Origin: Gemmatimonadota bacterium
GTDB taxonomy: Bacteria; Gemmatimonadota; Gemmatimonadetes; Longimicrobiales; Gaopeijiaceae
Assembly (NCBI GenBank): GCA_007121455.1
Contig: SKKN01000052.1
Location: 1-64,000 of the forward strand
Direction: 5' to 3'
Length of the DNA stretch: 64,000 nt
Of the stretch, positions 38,575 to 47,826 are shown piece by piece. The stretch's first letter is position 1. Each line of letters starts with the position of its first letter. A program made the translations under genes and the position numbers. Under the pieces are notes generated by a model, which did no database searches, was not told the origin of the DNA, and saw only the letters and a list, made by a program, of their open reading frames with translations.

Positions 38575-40047
38575 TCAATCGCTCCTCAGAGCGAGAGAGT
38601 CCGTGATTCGCTCGATCGTCTCCTCCCTTCCGATCGCCTGCAGAACCTTCCCGAGGTCCGGTCCGCTCGTCTCTCCGCTGACCGCGATGCGGATGGGATG
38701 GAAGAGGCGCGGGCCACGCGCATCAATCTCTTTTCCCACGGCACGGATCGTTTGCATGATGGCGGACGAATCCCACTGCGCCAGTCCATCGAGCGCCCTC
38801 CTGGCAGATTCCAGCACGCGCCGGCCGTCCGGGTCCGATGCGAGATCCCGACGCGTGCGATCGAATTCCGGGTTCGGCTCCGGATACAGCAGGGCGAAAT
38901 GAACGTTGATCTCGCCGAAGGTGGAGATTCGCGTGCGGACCGCTTCGACCGCGTAGGTGAGCCTCTCGTCGGGCACGGGATAGCGGTCCCGGTCGATCCT
39001 CGGCGCTACCTGCCGCACCAGCTCCTCCAGCTCCATCCGAGCAATGTGCTGGCCGGAGAGCCAGCGCATCTTGGCGGGATCGAAGATGGTGTCGCTCGCG
39101 CCCACTCTCTCCAGGTCCATCTCCCTGATCAGTTCCTCTCGAGCCAGGACCTCCTCCTCGGAAACGGACGACCAGCCGAGGAGCGAGGTATAGTTGAGGA
39201 TGGCATCCGGATGGTACCCCTCCTTCCTCAACTCCTCGATGGCGGCCGCTCCTTCCCGTTTGGAGAGCTTCTTCCGGTCGGGCCCCAGCACGGTGGGTAG
39301 ATGCGCGAATGTCGGCCGGTCAACTCCCAGGGCATCGAAGAGGAGTCCCTGCTTCGGAGTGTTCGAGAGGTGGCCCACTCCGCGGATCACGTGGCTGATC
39401 CGCATGCGGATATCGTCCACGACGACCGCGAAGTTGTATGTGGCGCGGCCATCCGGACGCAGGATCACGAAATCCCCGAAGTCTGCTCCGTCGAAGGAAA
39501 CGTCTCCTCGAATCGCATCCCGGACAGCGATCTCGCCAGGGTCGACCCGAAACCGGACCGACCACGGCACACCCTCGGCGTCGAGTCGGTCCCTTTCCTC
39601 CTTGCCGAGTGCCCGGCACCGTCCGGAGTATCGGTGGACGGTCAAGCCGCTCTCCGTGGCCTCTGCTTCCTGCGCCAGCTCCTCCTCGGTACAGTAGCAG
39701 CGAAACGCGTGACCGCTTTGCACGAGCTCCATCGCGGACTCGCGGTGGAGCGGAGCCGCCTCGCCCTGCCGATAGGGTCCATACTCTCCTCCCAGGTCCG
39801 GACCTTCGTCCCATTCGAGGCCGAGCCACCGCAGGTCGTCCATGATGGCGGCCTCAGCCTTCGGTTGGTTCCGTACCACATCGGTGTCTTCGACTCGAAG
39901 GACGAATCGACCTCCGTGGTGGCGCGCGAAAAGCCAGTTGAAGACGGCAATCCGGATGTTCCCCAGGTGGAGGGACCCAGTGGGGCTCGGGGCGAACCGC
40001 GTTCGGACCTCTTTCGGACGCGCTTGGGATTCGGTCATCGGGGGCAT
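38575..40047 (-). CDS. gltX: glutamyl-tRNA synthetase
   Basis: Class I synthetase that charges tRNA-Glu. The HIGH-type motif is HLGN at residues 27-30 (TRFAPSPTGSLHLGN), the second motif is KKLSKRE, and the insert SGRCRALGKEERDRL and VIRGVGHLSNTPKQ segments are family-typical. There is no CxC zinc site of the tRNA-binding domain beyond CYCTEEE. The C-terminal anticodon domain is complete. ATG 40038 is an alternative start three codons in. Confidence 0.95.
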   Translation of the reverse strand: MPPMTESQARPKEVRTRFAPSPTGSLHLGNIRIAVFNWLFARHHGGRFVLRVEDTDVVRNQPKAEAAIMDDLRWLGLEWDEGPDLGGEYGPYRQGEAAPLHRESAMELVQSGHAFRCYCTEEELAQEAEATESGLTVHRYSGRCRALGKEERDRLDAEGVPWSVRFRVDPGEIAVRDAIRGDVSFDGADFGDFVILRPDGRATYNFAVVVDDIRMRISHVIRGVGHLSNTPKQGLLFDALGVDRPTFAHLPTVLGPDRKKLSKREGAAAIEELRKEGYHPDAILNYTSLLGWSSVSEEEVLAREELIREMDLERVGASDTIFDPAKMRWLSGQHIARMELEELVRQVAPRIDRDRYPVPDERLTYAVEAVRTRISTFGEINVHFALLYPEPNPEFDRTRRDLASDPDGRRVLESARRALDGLAQWDSSAIMQTIRAVGKEIDARGPRLFHPIRIAVSGETSGPDLGKVLQAIGREETIERITDSLALRSD

Positions 40048-40134
40048 TGGATGGAGATGGAGGGTCTGCGAGAGGGTCGTGGTACCTCGTGGAGGAGCGG
40101 GGGATCCGTGGATCCCGCCCGCTCGGCCCGACCC

Positions 40135-41958
40135 TCAGGAGCGACCGAGGTATGCAAGGACTCGGTGAGCGAGGCCTTCACTGAGCCCGGGAACCCGCGC
40201 GATCTCCTCGGGAGCAGCCTCCCGGATGCCACGGACAGAGCCGAAGCGTGAGAGGAGCGCCTTCTGCCGTTTGGGGCCAACCCCGGGGATCTCCTCGAGC
40301 TCACTCCGGATCGTCCGACGCTTCCTGAGCTTCCGGTTGTAGGAGATCGCGAATCGGTGCGCCTCGTTTCGTATCCGTTGAAGGAGGTGGAGCGCGGGGT
40401 CGCGACGGCTCAAGTGAAGGGGGGCCGGCCGCTCGGGCAGAAAGATCTCCTCCTGACGCTTTGCCAGTCCGGCGAGCGCGATGTCCGAGAGCCCGAGCTC
40501 CTCCACCACCCGTGCCGTCGCCGCCAACTGGGCCTTTCCCCCGTCGATGAGGACGAGGTCGGGGAGGAGCCTCTCCTCGGTGACCCGACGCCTCAACGTT
40601 CGTCGCACCACCTCCTCCATCGACCGGACGTCGTCGTTGCCCCATGATCCCTTGATCCTCATGTGGCGGTACTCGGCTCGCTTCGGCTCACCGCTCTCGA
40701 ATGCGACGGCGCTGCCGACGACCTCGGTCCCCTGGTGGTGCGAAATGTCGAAGCAGAGGATGAGGCGTGGGACGACCTTGAGGTCGAGTCGCTCCTGGAG
40801 TTCGTAAAGCGCCATGTCGGATCCCTCGTCGGTCCGGCTCGTCTGCCGCCGGGCCTCTTCGAGCACGTGCCGGGCGTTCTCGTTCGCCAGCTCCACGAGC
40901 CGCTTCTTCTCCCCCCGGGCCGGGCGATGGATCCGGACGGCTCGATCCGCGCGGTCCGAGAGCACCTCGGCCAACACCGGCGAATCCGGAAAATCCCTCG
41001 GAACGATAATTTCAGCAGGGAGGTCGATCCAACCGGCCGTCCCCCGCCCGAGATAGTAGCGTGACGTGAAGGAATCCAGCAGCTGACCTTCCTCCTCGTC
41101 TGCAAGACCCGTGAAACGGTGGCTCTCCCTGCCGAGCAGCGTGCCCTTTCGGACCTTCATGACCACGGCCGCCCCCACATCCCCGTCGCGGGCAACCCCG
41201 ATCACGTCCCGATCTCCGCCCTGGACCTGCTGCACCCGCTGTTGTCGAGCGATCGTGTCCAGCCCCTCCATCACGGTTCGGTGACGGGCCGCCTCCTCGA
41301 AGCGAAGCTCGGAAGCGGCCCTCGTCATCCGGACCTCCGCCTCCCTCTGCACCTCGTCGGTGTCACCCTCGAGGACCCGGATGACCTCGTCGATCATCTC
41401 CCCGTAGCTCTCCGGGGTTTGTAATCCGACACAGGGGGCCCGGCAGCGACCGATATGGTAGTCGAGGCACGGCCGGGCCGGGGCCTCGTCGGGAAGCGCG
41501 TAACGACAGGACCGGACCGTATAGAGTCGCTTCACCACGTCGAGCGCCTGACGCATGGGGCCGACGGAGGTGAAGGGGCCGAAGTAGCGGGCCCCGTCGT
41601 TTCGGATCCGGCGGGTGACGAGGACGCGGGGAAACGTTTCGTCGAGCGTGACCTTGATGTACGGGTAGCGTTTGTCGTCCCTGAGCTGGAGGTTGAATCG
41701 GGGGCGGTGCTCCTTGATCAGGTTCGCCTCGAGGATCAGCGCCTCCGCTTCGGAACCCACAACGATCGTCTCGACGGATTCGATTCTGCGAACCAGCTCC
41801 CGGGTCTTGAGCGAGGCCGCCGGGTCGGTGCGGAAGTAGCTCCGCACCCGGCTGCGCAGGGATTTCGCCTTTCCGACGTAAAGAACGTCTTCCGAGGCGT
41901 CGCGGAAGAGGTAGACGCCCGGGCGAGTGGGAAGCGTATGGAGGTTCGCGGAATCCAC
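40135..41958 (-). CDS. uvrC: excinuclease ABC subunit C
   Basis: Makes both incisions in nucleotide excision repair. A GIY-YIG nuclease domain is at the N-terminus (RPGVYLFRDASEDVLYVGKA), a UVR motif for UvrB binding lies near residue 200, the RNase H-like domain contains CFDISHHQGTEVVGSAV and LVLIDGGKAQL, and two helix-hairpin-helix motifs end the protein (LEEIPGVGPKRQKALLSRFG). 607 residues is standard. murJ ends eight bases upstream of its start. Confidence 0.96.
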   Translation of the reverse strand: MDSANLHTLPTRPGVYLFRDASEDVLYVGKAKSLRSRVRSYFRTDPAASLKTRELVRRIESVETIVVGSEAEALILEANLIKEHRPRFNLQLRDDKRYPYIKVTLDETFPRVLVTRRIRNDGARYFGPFTSVGPMRQALDVVKRLYTVRSCRYALPDEAPARPCLDYHIGRCRAPCVGLQTPESYGEMIDEVIRVLEGDTDEVQREAEVRMTRAASELRFEEAARHRTVMEGLDTIARQQRVQQVQGGDRDVIGVARDGDVGAAVVMKVRKGTLLGRESHRFTGLADEEEGQLLDSFTSRYYLGRGTAGWIDLPAEIIVPRDFPDSPVLAEVLSDRADRAVRIHRPARGEKKRLVELANENARHVLEEARRQTSRTDEGSDMALYELQERLDLKVVPRLILCFDISHHQGTEVVGSAVAFESGEPKRAEYRHMRIKGSWGNDDVRSMEEVVRRTLRRRVTEERLLPDLVLIDGGKAQLAATARVVEELGLSDIALAGLAKRQEEIFLPERPAPLHLSRRDPALHLLQRIRNEAHRFAISYNRKLRKRRTIRSELEEIPGVGPKRQKALLSRFGSVRGIREAAPEEIARVPGLSEGLAHRVLAYLGRS

Positions 41959-41966
41959 GGATGCGT

Positions 41967-43586
41967 CTACGGTGATTGGGTGGGGCCACCCTCGTCACCG
42001 GATGATCGACCCAGGAGCGCTCCGAGAGGGAGTCCCACGCCCAGGAGATGGGCGGAGCCAAGATATGCTACCCCGAACGGCAGAAGGGTTCCGGGAGCCA
42101 CGAGAAGCGGGTGGAGGCCCTCGAGGACCCCGAGCGCGAGGAATCCGATGGCGCTCCCGGTCGCTCCCGCCGCGACGATCCGGAGGAGCCGAGAGCGCGA
42201 GAACCCATGTTCGCCGATCCGCCTCCGCAGCCGGTGCCGAAGGAGGAAGAGCTCCACCCAGGCCGCAGCGGAGGCCCCCAGAGCCAGGCCTGCTGCGCCG
42301 AGGCGGGCCTCCTCCCCCACCGCGATCTCATCCAACGGGAACATCAGGGCAGCTCCGAGGACGAGGGAGATCGCGACGCGTCCGGCCGCGATCCGCGCCG
42401 GAGTACCGGTGTCCCTCAGAGCGTAGTAGGCGGAGGAAAGGACGCGAGACGCGGAAGAAGCGGGGAGTCCCAGCGCGTACGCGGCAAGGACCGCGTAGGT
42501 CTGGAGCGTCTCGGTCGCACCGAATTCACCCGTCTGGAAGATCGCAGCTACGATCACGTCCCCGAAAAACAGGTATGCGAGCGTGGATGGAATGAGGAAG
42601 AAGCTGACGCGCTCGAGGGCCCGGCTCACCTCCCGGGCGATCGGCGATGTCCCTGCGCTCCGGGTGCGGGAGAGCTCCGGAAGCTCCGAGGCTGCGATCG
42701 ACATCGCGAAGAGCGAGATGGGCAGGAGATGGAGCGTCTGGGCGTATCCCAGCGACGCGACGGCGCCGGTGGCGAGGAATGCGGCGAGCGCATAGTCGAG
42801 CCATGCGCTGAGGTTCACGACGCCTCGACCCGCGAGGACCGGGAAGAAGTTTCGGATCGCTTCGCGGACCCCGTGGACCGCGAGGCTCACCCTGGGCAGA
42901 AAAGCGGGGAGGAGTCGGAATACGAAGGGGAGCTGGACCGCGAGCTGTACCGCACCTCCGACGAGCGCCCCCCAGCCCAACGCGATGACGAGGTCGGCGT
43001 CGGAGAACGCAAGGTAGCTCCCCAGCGCCACCAGCGTCCCGATCATCGTCAGGTTCCAGAAGACGGGCGCCACGTAGGAGATGAAGAAGTGGCGGTGACT
43101 GTTCAGGATACCGAGCGCCCACGCGGACAGGACGAGGAGTGCCGCCATCGGAAAGAGGATCCGGACCAACGCGACCGTGAGCGCCTGGCGCTCCGGGTCG
43201 AAGCCCATGAAGAAGAGGGCGACGAGGTAGGGGGCCGCCAGAACCCCCACGACGGTCAACGCCCCGAGGGTCACCAGGAGCAGGCCGAGGATCGCCCCGG
43301 CGAAACGAGCCGCCGCCTCCTCCCGCTCTTCCTCCAGTAGTTCGGCGTAGATCGGGATGAAGGAGGCCGAAAGCGTGCCCTCTCCCAGGAGGTTCTGAAG
43401 CACATTCGGCATGCGGAGTGCGGCACGCCATGCGTCCGCGTAGAGCGAAGTACCGAAGAAGTGCGCGAAAACCCGCTCCCTCACGAGGCCGGCGATCCGG
43501 CTGAGCAGGATACCGACCGCGACGCTGCTGGCCCCGCGCCTCCGGCGAGCCTTCTCAGCCGGTGGGGAGTCAGCCAGGGTCGTCAC
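41967..43586 (-). CDS. murJ: lipid II flippase MurJ
   Basis: MOP-superfamily membrane protein of 539 residues with about 13-14 helices. The N-terminal helix 1 and loop contain SVAVGILLSRIAGLVRERVFAHFFG and RMPNVLQNLLGEGTLSASFIPIY, which are characteristic of MurJ; helix 2 and 7 arginine residues are kept. It flips lipid II for peptidoglycan synthesis. The start overlaps the small coiled-coil gene upstream by 17 bases. Confidence 0.94.
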   Translation of the reverse strand: MTTLADSPPAEKARRRRGASSVAVGILLSRIAGLVRERVFAHFFGTSLYADAWRAALRMPNVLQNLLGEGTLSASFIPIYAELLEEEREEAAARFAGAILGLLLVTLGALTVVGVLAAPYLVALFFMGFDPERQALTVALVRILFPMAALLVLSAWALGILNSHRHFFISYVAPVFWNLTMIGTLVALGSYLAFSDADLVIALGWGALVGGAVQLAVQLPFVFRLLPAFLPRVSLAVHGVREAIRNFFPVLAGRGVVNLSAWLDYALAAFLATGAVASLGYAQTLHLLPISLFAMSIAASELPELSRTRSAGTSPIAREVSRALERVSFFLIPSTLAYLFFGDVIVAAIFQTGEFGATETLQTYAVLAAYALGLPASSASRVLSSAYYALRDTGTPARIAAGRVAISLVLGAALMFPLDEIAVGEEARLGAAGLALGASAAAWVELFLLRHRLRRRIGEHGFSRSRLLRIVAAGATGSAIGFLALGVLEGLHPLLVAPGTLLPFGVAYLGSAHLLGVGLPLGALLGRSSGDEGGPTQSP

Positions 43587-43851
43587 CAGGGGGCGCAGCC
43601 TCCTCTCCGCTGGGGCGCTCGGCGAGGAGTCGATGCAGGAAGCGACTCTCCTCTTTCAGCCGCTCCACCTCGACTCGAAGTCGCTCGGCTTCCTCCTCGA
43701 GAGAGCGCATCCGTTCGAGGACGGACTCCGGATCCGGCAGCCGGTCCGACGGTTCGAGGCGTGCGGCCAGGGCTCTCCCCACCTGCGAATCCAGTACGAT
43801 GGAAAGCAGCGGGATCAGCAGGACGAGGATGATGATGATCCCATAAATCAT
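43570..43851 (-). CDS. small membrane-anchored coiled-coil protein
   Basis: 93 residues: one N-terminal membrane helix (about 2-20, IYGIIIILVLLIPLLSIVL) and a heptad-patterned coiled coil (about 43-78, SVLERMRSLEEEAERLRVEV continuing with LKEESRFLHRLL), ending in a Pro/Asp-rich tail. Not a named family, although the shape recalls phage-shock PspB-like proteins. It overlaps murJ, so a role in the envelope is likely. Confidence 0.72.
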   Translation of the reverse strand: MIYGIIIILVLLIPLLSIVLDSQVGRALAARLEPSDRLPDPESVLERMRSLEEEAERLRVEVERLKEESRFLHRLLAERPSGEEAAPPGDDPG

Positions 43852-43896
43852 GGTGGGAACCTACTCAGGCGACTCGCGGAGGGGCAACGGTGCTGT

Positions 43897-45504
43897 TCAG
43901 GTCGACTGCTCCGGGACGAACGGCGTCGGGGGAGCGGCCTCGAAGGCGTCGAGCAGGTGGCGGACGAGGTCCGGGCCGTAGCGTACGAGGTAGTAGACGG
44001 GGTTGAGGACCCGCTCCTGGGGCTTTCCTTCGGGGAAGAGGTGGATCTGGGCCTTCTCCACCTGAGCGAGCGCGATCTCGTTCTGTCGCTTGAGTGCCTG
44101 GAGGATCTTCTTCTCCACTTCTTCGAAGCTCTGGAACGTCTGATTTCGCGCATGTTCGACCGGCCCGGCAAGGGTCGCGTCGATCGACTGGACCCCTTGC
44201 AGCAATTCGTCTCCCGCCTCGTGGACTCGAGCTCGCAGCCCTTCGAGCGTTTTTCGGATGTCCTCCGGCATCTCCTCCCGGGTGAGTTCCGCGGCCAACT
44301 CGTGGTGTGGGCGCGAAAGCTGCTCCAGGTCAAGAGCGAACTTGTCGAGTACCTTTCCGATCTTGCGTTCCACCAGCGTCACCGAATGCCGGGGGAGGAC
44401 GATCGGCATCTCCAGGTCATGCCCCTCGAAGACGGGCCGAAGCTGGGAGTAATACTGGATCTCACCGGGACCCGCGACGTAACCGAGGACCGGGAAAAGG
44501 CTGTTTTCCACGACGGGACGGAGGAGGACGTTCGGGCTGAGGACCGAAGGATCCCGCGCGGCTGCCTCCTCCACCTCTCCTCGCGTGACCCGCTCTCCCG
44601 AGTGGCGAAGGTGGAAGGTCCCCGGCCCGTCCCGGTAAAGACGCTCCCGGCCTGCCGGACCTTCGAAAAAGATGTTCACCCCTCCCGGGAGGATCGGGAC
44701 CTGGATCGAGTAGCCGAGCTTGGAGAGCTCGTCGGCCGTTCGGTTCAGCTCCGTCTCCCGCTCCTCTGCCGCATCGAGCTCGCGAAGCAGCATCGGCCGG
44801 GAGCGTTCCTTCAGCACCGGGTCGTGTGCGGGGACGACGTGGAGGCCCAAAGGCCCGAGGTGTGTTTCGATGAAGGCCTGGAAGCCATCCGAAAGAGTCC
44901 TGCCCCGCCGAAAGCCGCTCCGAAGCATCTCGTGAAGGTCGGAGGAGAAGTCCGTGTCGGGGTGCAGAGACAGGAACGCTTCGAGGACCTGGTCGATCTC
45001 CTCGGACAGAGGCACCCGAAAGATCGGGCGGTGTCGATGTTCTTCCTCGACCTCCAGCGTGACCTGCGACAGACGGTTTTTCGAATCGAGGACCTTGATC
45101 GTTCCGGCCTCGTCCCAATCGTGGTCTTCGGAAGCGATCCAGAAGAGGGGGAGGACCGGGCGGTGGAGCTCTTGCTCGAGCGCGCGCGCAGCTGCGATCG
45201 CCGACAGGCCCTTGTAGAGGGAGTAGAGGGGCCCGCCGAAGAGCCCGGGCTGCTGGCCCGTGGTGACCACGTATCCGCGTCCTTCGACCCACCTCCGGAT
45301 CTGGTCCTGCTCTACGCCACAGGACTCCAGGAGGACGGCGACCTCCTCCCGTCCGTGCTGTCCGAAGCGTGAGTCGAGATGTTCGGCGCGCGTTCGGAAG
45401 CTGCCGGGGGCGCGGTACGACGCTCCGTAGAAGGGATCGAGTGAGCTCGCTGCCCGCACGTAATCTTCCGCGAGCTTCGACCCCCCGATCACTCCGACCT
45501 TCAT
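43897..45504 (-). CDS. bshC: bacillithiol biosynthesis cysteine-ligase homologue BshC
   Basis: 535 residues with the BshC signature VVTTGQQPGLFGGPLYSLYK, the downstream PLFWIASEDHDWDEA, and the coiled-coil segment near the C-terminus (EEVEKKILQALKRQNEIAL). BshC is required for the last step of bacillithiol (Cys-GlcN-malate) synthesis in Bacillota and occurs in several diderm phyla. bshA and bshB are not in the window. A thiol cofactor would fit the OxyR/KatG and McsAB genes found here. Confidence 0.92.
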   Translation of the reverse strand: MKVGVIGGSKLAEDYVRAASSLDPFYGASYRAPGSFRTRAEHLDSRFGQHGREEVAVLLESCGVEQDQIRRWVEGRGYVVTTGQQPGLFGGPLYSLYKGLSAIAAARALEQELHRPVLPLFWIASEDHDWDEAGTIKVLDSKNRLSQVTLEVEEEHRHRPIFRVPLSEEIDQVLEAFLSLHPDTDFSSDLHEMLRSGFRRGRTLSDGFQAFIETHLGPLGLHVVPAHDPVLKERSRPMLLRELDAAEERETELNRTADELSKLGYSIQVPILPGGVNIFFEGPAGRERLYRDGPGTFHLRHSGERVTRGEVEEAAARDPSVLSPNVLLRPVVENSLFPVLGYVAGPGEIQYYSQLRPVFEGHDLEMPIVLPRHSVTLVERKIGKVLDKFALDLEQLSRPHHELAAELTREEMPEDIRKTLEGLRARVHEAGDELLQGVQSIDATLAGPVEHARNQTFQSFEEVEKKILQALKRQNEIALAQVEKAQIHLFPEGKPQERVLNPVYYLVRYGPDLVRHLLDAFEAAPPTPFVPEQST

Positions 45505-45512
45505 TCCGATGT

Positions 45513-46265
45513 TCAGGAGGCAACTCCCAGGAGTATGCAGCGTGGAGAGGATGGGCGCAGCGGACTCCCATCGTAGTCTCCGAACAGGTGCGTGGGGATG
45601 AGTCCGGCACCCTCGAGCAAGGATTCGAGCTCCGCGGGAGGGTAGAGTCGGACCCGCTCGACGAACCGTTTTCGGTCCGCATCCGCCGGCGCCTCAGGCT
45701 CGGCCTCGATCCGGATCCGCTTTTCCACGATGCGGCCTCCTTCGAGCACCGCCCGTTCCTGCGTCACCGTACGCCCGCCCATCTTCCGCACCTCTCTGGG
45801 TTCGAGCGTGGCGACGACTTGTTCGGCGTTCAGGTAGTCGAGGAAGAAGCTGCCGCCGGGGCGGAGGCATCGACGGACCTCCTCGAGCACATGCCGGTCG
45901 TCCTCCTCCCGGGCGAAGTATCCGAAGGAGGTGAAGAAGCTGGTGACGATCCGGAATGCGGCATCCGCGAAGGGGAGGTGCCGCATGTCGCCTCGGACGA
46001 GGGGCAACGCGGCCGATGCCCTGCGTGCGCGGAGCAGAAGTACGGAGGAGAGATCGAGACCCGTGGCACGGAGGCCCCGGTCGTGCAGCGTCTGGAGGTG
46101 CCGGCCTGCTCCGCAACCGAGGTCGAGCACTTCCGACCCCTGGCTCCACGGGACACGGCTCAGCAGGAGGTCCACCCCCTGCACCGCTTCGCCGTGGTCA
46201 CGATGCGGATAGAGAGAGAGGTACTCCTCGCCGAACCACTTCTGGAACCACGCGGAGTCGCTCAC
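45513..46265 (-). CDS. class I SAM-dependent methyltransferase
   Basis: 250 residues: SAM-binding loop VLDLGCGAGRHLQTLHDRGL, acidic residue in TGLDLSSVLL, then GDMRHLPFADAAF and VTSFFTSFGYF, followed by the LRPGGSFFLDYLNAEQV strand. A C-terminal beta-rich part (ERVRLYPPAELESLLEGAGL) is typical of small-molecule methyltransferases. Its start overlaps the rlmH stop as ATGA and bshC starts only eight bases after its stop, so it belongs to the same run. The substrate is unknown. Confidence 0.85.
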   Translation of the reverse strand: MSDSAWFQKWFGEEYLSLYPHRDHGEAVQGVDLLLSRVPWSQGSEVLDLGCGAGRHLQTLHDRGLRATGLDLSSVLLLRARRASAALPLVRGDMRHLPFADAAFRIVTSFFTSFGYFAREEDDRHVLEEVRRCLRPGGSFFLDYLNAEQVVATLEPREVRKMGGRTVTQERAVLEGGRIVEKRIRIEAEPEAPADADRKRFVERVRLYPPAELESLLEGAGLIPTHLFGDYDGSPLRPSSPRCILLGVAS

Positions 46266-46741
46266 CCGTTCCCCTTATGATACGGTTCTCCACGTCGAAT
46301 CGTCCCGGCCCTGTAGAGTTGCTCGCCGAGGACCAGGCGGGCGAGCTCGTGCGGGAGGGTCATCGTCGAAAGGGATAGTGTGATCTTCGCCCGTGCGATC
46401 ACCTCGTCCCCCAATCCGTAAGCACCCCCCACCACGAACGCGACCTCGGGGATGGAGGCCAGGGAACATCGCTCGAGGTAGCGGGCGAGTCCGGTCGATG
46501 TCATTCCCTTTCCTCCACGGGTCAGCGCAATCGTGGTAGCGGTCCGGTCGAGGCGTGCAAGGATCCGTTCCCCTTCCTTCTCCCGTACCTGGTCGCTGGA
46601 CGGTCGGCCTCCCCTGCCGCTCCCCGCCGCGACCTCGTCCACCATCAGCTTCCAGTAGCGGGCGGCACGCGCCTCGTATTCCCGGATTCCGGGAGCGAGG
46701 CTGCTGCGTGGGGCGCCCACGACGATCAGGCGGACGATCAC
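46262..46741 (-). CDS. rlmH: 23S rRNA (pseudouridine1915-N3)-methyltransferase RlmH
   Basis: SPOUT-class methyltransferase acting on assembled 70S ribosomes. Typical motifs: LIVVGAPRSSL at the N-terminus, TRGGKGMTSTGLARYL, AFVVGGAYGLGDEV (SAM knot), LSLSTMTLPHELARLVLGEQLYRA and the C-terminal YHKG. 159 residues matches the family. It overlaps lpxK (ATGA) and the methyltransferase gene (ATGA). Confidence 0.95.
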   Translation of the reverse strand: MIVRLIVVGAPRSSLAPGIREYEARAARYWKLMVDEVAAGSGRGGRPSSDQVREKEGERILARLDRTATTIALTRGGKGMTSTGLARYLERCSLASIPEVAFVVGGAYGLGDEVIARAKITLSLSTMTLPHELARLVLGEQLYRAGTIRRGEPYHKGNG

Positions 46742-47826
46742 GCTCCGTTCACCTCCCGGTCCGTCTGCTCGAGCGGCTTTGTTTCCGTCCTCACCGTTCC
46801 GGCCGCGCCGGCCGCGCTGAGGAGCCGTTGTAGGGCTTCCGCCCCCTCTTCCAATTCGATTCCCAGCCGGAGAACCCTTCCCTTCCCCAATCGGTTCCCG
46901 AAGGCTTGAAGTTTCACCGCGTCCTTTTCGGTCGTGACGAGGGTGCGCCCCTGCGCGGCGGTCTCGATCGTTTCCGCATCGGTCCGTGAGTATTCGTGAT
47001 GGTCGGGAAAGGAAAGGGATGCCAGATCGAGGTATCCATGGTCCCGGAGGAGCTGGTGGAACACATCCGGGCGTGCAATGGCGGAAACAGCCAGGATCCG
47101 GCCGCGAGGGGGGGGCGCTTCAGCGCCGCGGAGGTCCGTCCACCCCGTCGGAATGAGTCGGATTCGCATCATGGCGGATTCCACCCCAGCGGCACGGATT
47201 CTGGCGACGACGTCGTCCGCATGTGCCGGTGTCGCCACCCTTCGCGTAACGATGATCAGGTCGGCTCGCCGAAGCGCGGAGAACGGTTCCCGGTACGGCC
47301 CCCGGGGGAGGAGTTTGGGCGGAAGCGGATCCTCGGCTGCCACGAGGACGACGTCGCGAGTACGTCGGAGTGCCCGGTGCTGGAACCCGTCGTCGACGAC
47401 CACGACCGAGCGGCCGGTCTCGGCGGCCTCCTTCACGCCGTCGAGCCTTTTTGGAGCCACGATGACCGGCACCGCCGGGTTCCATCGCCGGTGGAGCTCG
47501 ATCTCGTCGCGCCCATACCCGCGGGTGACGATCGCCGGCCGGTGGCCGTGTCGTTCGAGGCGCTCCGCCAGCCAGGCGGTGACCGGGGTCTTGCCCGTCC
47601 CACCCACGACCAGGTTTCCGACGGAGATGACGGGCAGTGGCCCCGGAGTCGAGGCGAGGAGACCGATGTCGTAGGCGCGGTTCCTGAGGAGGACTGTGGC
47701 GCGAAAGAGTGCCTCCGCCGGTAGCATGAGGATGGAGAGCGCTGACCCGGCCGCCCCTCCTCCACCGTGCCACCAGCGATGAAGCCATGCTTCTGCATCG
47801 GTCGACTCCCACTCGCTTCCGCTCAC
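46738..47826 (-). CDS. lpxK: tetraacyldisaccharide 4'-kinase
   Basis: Phosphorylates the 4' position of the lipid A disaccharide. The P-loop is SVGNLVVGGTGKTP (GGTGKTP), followed by RGYGRDE, VVVDDGFQHRALRR and TTEKDAVKL; these are all characteristic. A hydrophobic N-terminal region anchors it to the inner membrane. GTG 47826 overlaps the preceding acyltransferase stop as GTGA, which decides the start (362 residues; the usual size is about 330). Confidence 0.94.
   Translation of the reverse strand: MSGSEWESTDAEAWLHRWWHGGGGAAGSALSILMLPAEALFRATVLLRNRAYDIGLLASTPGPLPVISVGNLVVGGTGKTPVTAWLAERLERHGHRPAIVTRGYGRDEIELHRRWNPAVPVIVAPKRLDGVKEAAETGRSVVVVDDGFQHRALRRTRDVVLVAAEDPLPPKLLPRGPYREPFSALRRADLIIVTRRVATPAHADDVVARIRAAGVESAMMRIRLIPTGWTDLRGAEAPPPRGRILAVSAIARPDVFHQLLRDHGYLDLASLSFPDHHEYSRTDAETIETAAQGRTLVTTEKDAVKLQAFGNRLGKGRVLRLGIELEEGAEALQRLLSAAGAAGTVRTETKPLEQTDREVNGA

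Noticed and set aside
38575-40251. Plus-strand open frames opposite gltX and uvrC
   Set aside because: Shadow frames without ribosome binding sites; the minus-strand genes have complete catalytic motifs.
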